64,000 bases of DNA from Proteles cristata cristata (lineage: Eukaryota; Chordata; Mammalia; Carnivora; Hyaenidae): contig JAESUZ010003107.1 of assembly GCA_017311185.1 (NCBI GenBank), forward strand, positions 124,001-188,000, read 5' to 3'. Positions 63,505 through 64,000 of the stretch are shown here, piece by piece. The notes under the pieces are model-generated. The model was not told the DNA's origin. It saw only the letters and a program-made list of their open reading frames with translations, and made no database searches. Both the position numbers and the translations under genes were made by a program. The first letter of the stretch is position 1; each line of letters starts with the position of its first letter.

Positions 63505-64000
63505 AATTAATATATAATGGTAATAAAAGAAACCTCACTCATGCCCTCTGGGCTCCCACCTGGTTTCCTGAGCCTCTCTGGGAGGTCACTCTCAGTTGGC
63601 CTCCCATGAGAAGGAGTTTTACAAGTCTGTGAAAATTGTCCCAGCAACCCAAGAAGCTCTTGAGGTCCAGGCAAGACACACAGTAGGTATTCAGCTCAGC
63701 GCTTTCTGGGGTAGGTGGGGAGAAGTGGAGAAGGGAGGCCTGGGAAACCCTTATGTATGCCGCTGGGGGTGGGCTCAGCACCTCTCTGAACACAAGGCTG
63801 GCCATCCCACCATAGTGGGGAGCTCTACACACTACACTGTCCCGGCTCTACACTCTTCAGCAGCTGGAGGGACAGGCTGGAGAGGTCTGGCTTAGTTGAG
63901 CCTTCCCAGCCAGGCAGGGAAAGTCACAGCCACAGCCAGCGCACTGGTTCAGCCTCCGCAGGGCACAGAGTAAACCTGGAACCCATTAGGCCTGGCCAGG
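63505..64000. other. Unique sequence, no gene seen
   Basis: Nothing recognised. A 99-codon plus frame (63596-63895) has no domain. Confidence 0.4.

Overview
The window is nuclear DNA from a mammal, almost certainly a cat-family (felid) carnivore. The main evidence is about 26 copies of the tRNA-Lys-derived carnivore SINE (CAN/SINEC type). Several are of the young felid form: a ggggcgcctgggtggctta head, a tctcgcggttcgtgggttcg B-box region, a short TC-rich stretch and a tagaaataaataaaa tail. A carnivore-type L1 3' end lies at 3865-4290. There are no bacterial-style operons, no ribosome-binding sites and no continuous long coding frames. The longest open frame (290 codons, minus strand, 13774-14646) shows no recognisable domain.

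I found no protein-coding exon that I would defend. The window reads as intergenic or intronic sequence. Its readable content is mostly transposon debris of several ages. The oldest layer is MIR, L2 and CR1/L3 fragments, including recognisable L2 and L3 reverse-transcriptase and endonuclease stretches at 1540-2100, 24890-26700 and 49930-50910. Above it lie old L1 pieces (757-1265, 12655-13335, 26715-27560, 38425-39895, 40730-42540, 46640-46985, 48640-48935, 55195-56160) and MER5-like DNA-transposon fragments. On top are carnivore and felid SINEs, many with readable target-site duplications and several nested or tandem. Microsatellites (CA, GT, GA, GGAA, GAAT) and G-rich quadruplex-prone tracts are scattered through the window.

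Layout: 1-6.8 kb L1, L2, MIR and two SINEs; 6.8-12 kb mostly unique sequence with AT-rich islands carrying developmental transcription-factor-like motifs; 12-13.9 kb L1; 14-24.9 kb mostly unique with MIRs; 24.9-27.6 kb L2 then L1; 28-37 kb mixed, with unique AT-rich islands, an antisense SINE cluster and microsatellites; 37-48.9 kb dense L1, SINE and L2; 49-52 kb L2, CR1/L3 and a degenerate GGT/GAT array; 52.4-56.2 kb SINEs, MIRs and L1; 57.4-60.8 kb a CpG-rich block with a consensus TATA box, the best promoter candidate in the window; 60.9-64 kb MIR, L2 and SINE.

The main non-repeat interest is a set of AT-rich islands embedded in GC-rich unique sequence (about 8.1, 9.1, 10.3, 14.65, 16.5-16.8, 20.3-20.5, 33.1-33.5, 34.5 and 36.4-36.7 kb) that look like conserved noncoding elements or enhancers. 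They are inferred from base composition and motif content only; a multi-species alignment would decide. I saw no evidence of a previously undescribed gene system. All repeat family names come from recalled consensus features, not from a database search, and boundaries are approximate unless a target-site duplication is given.
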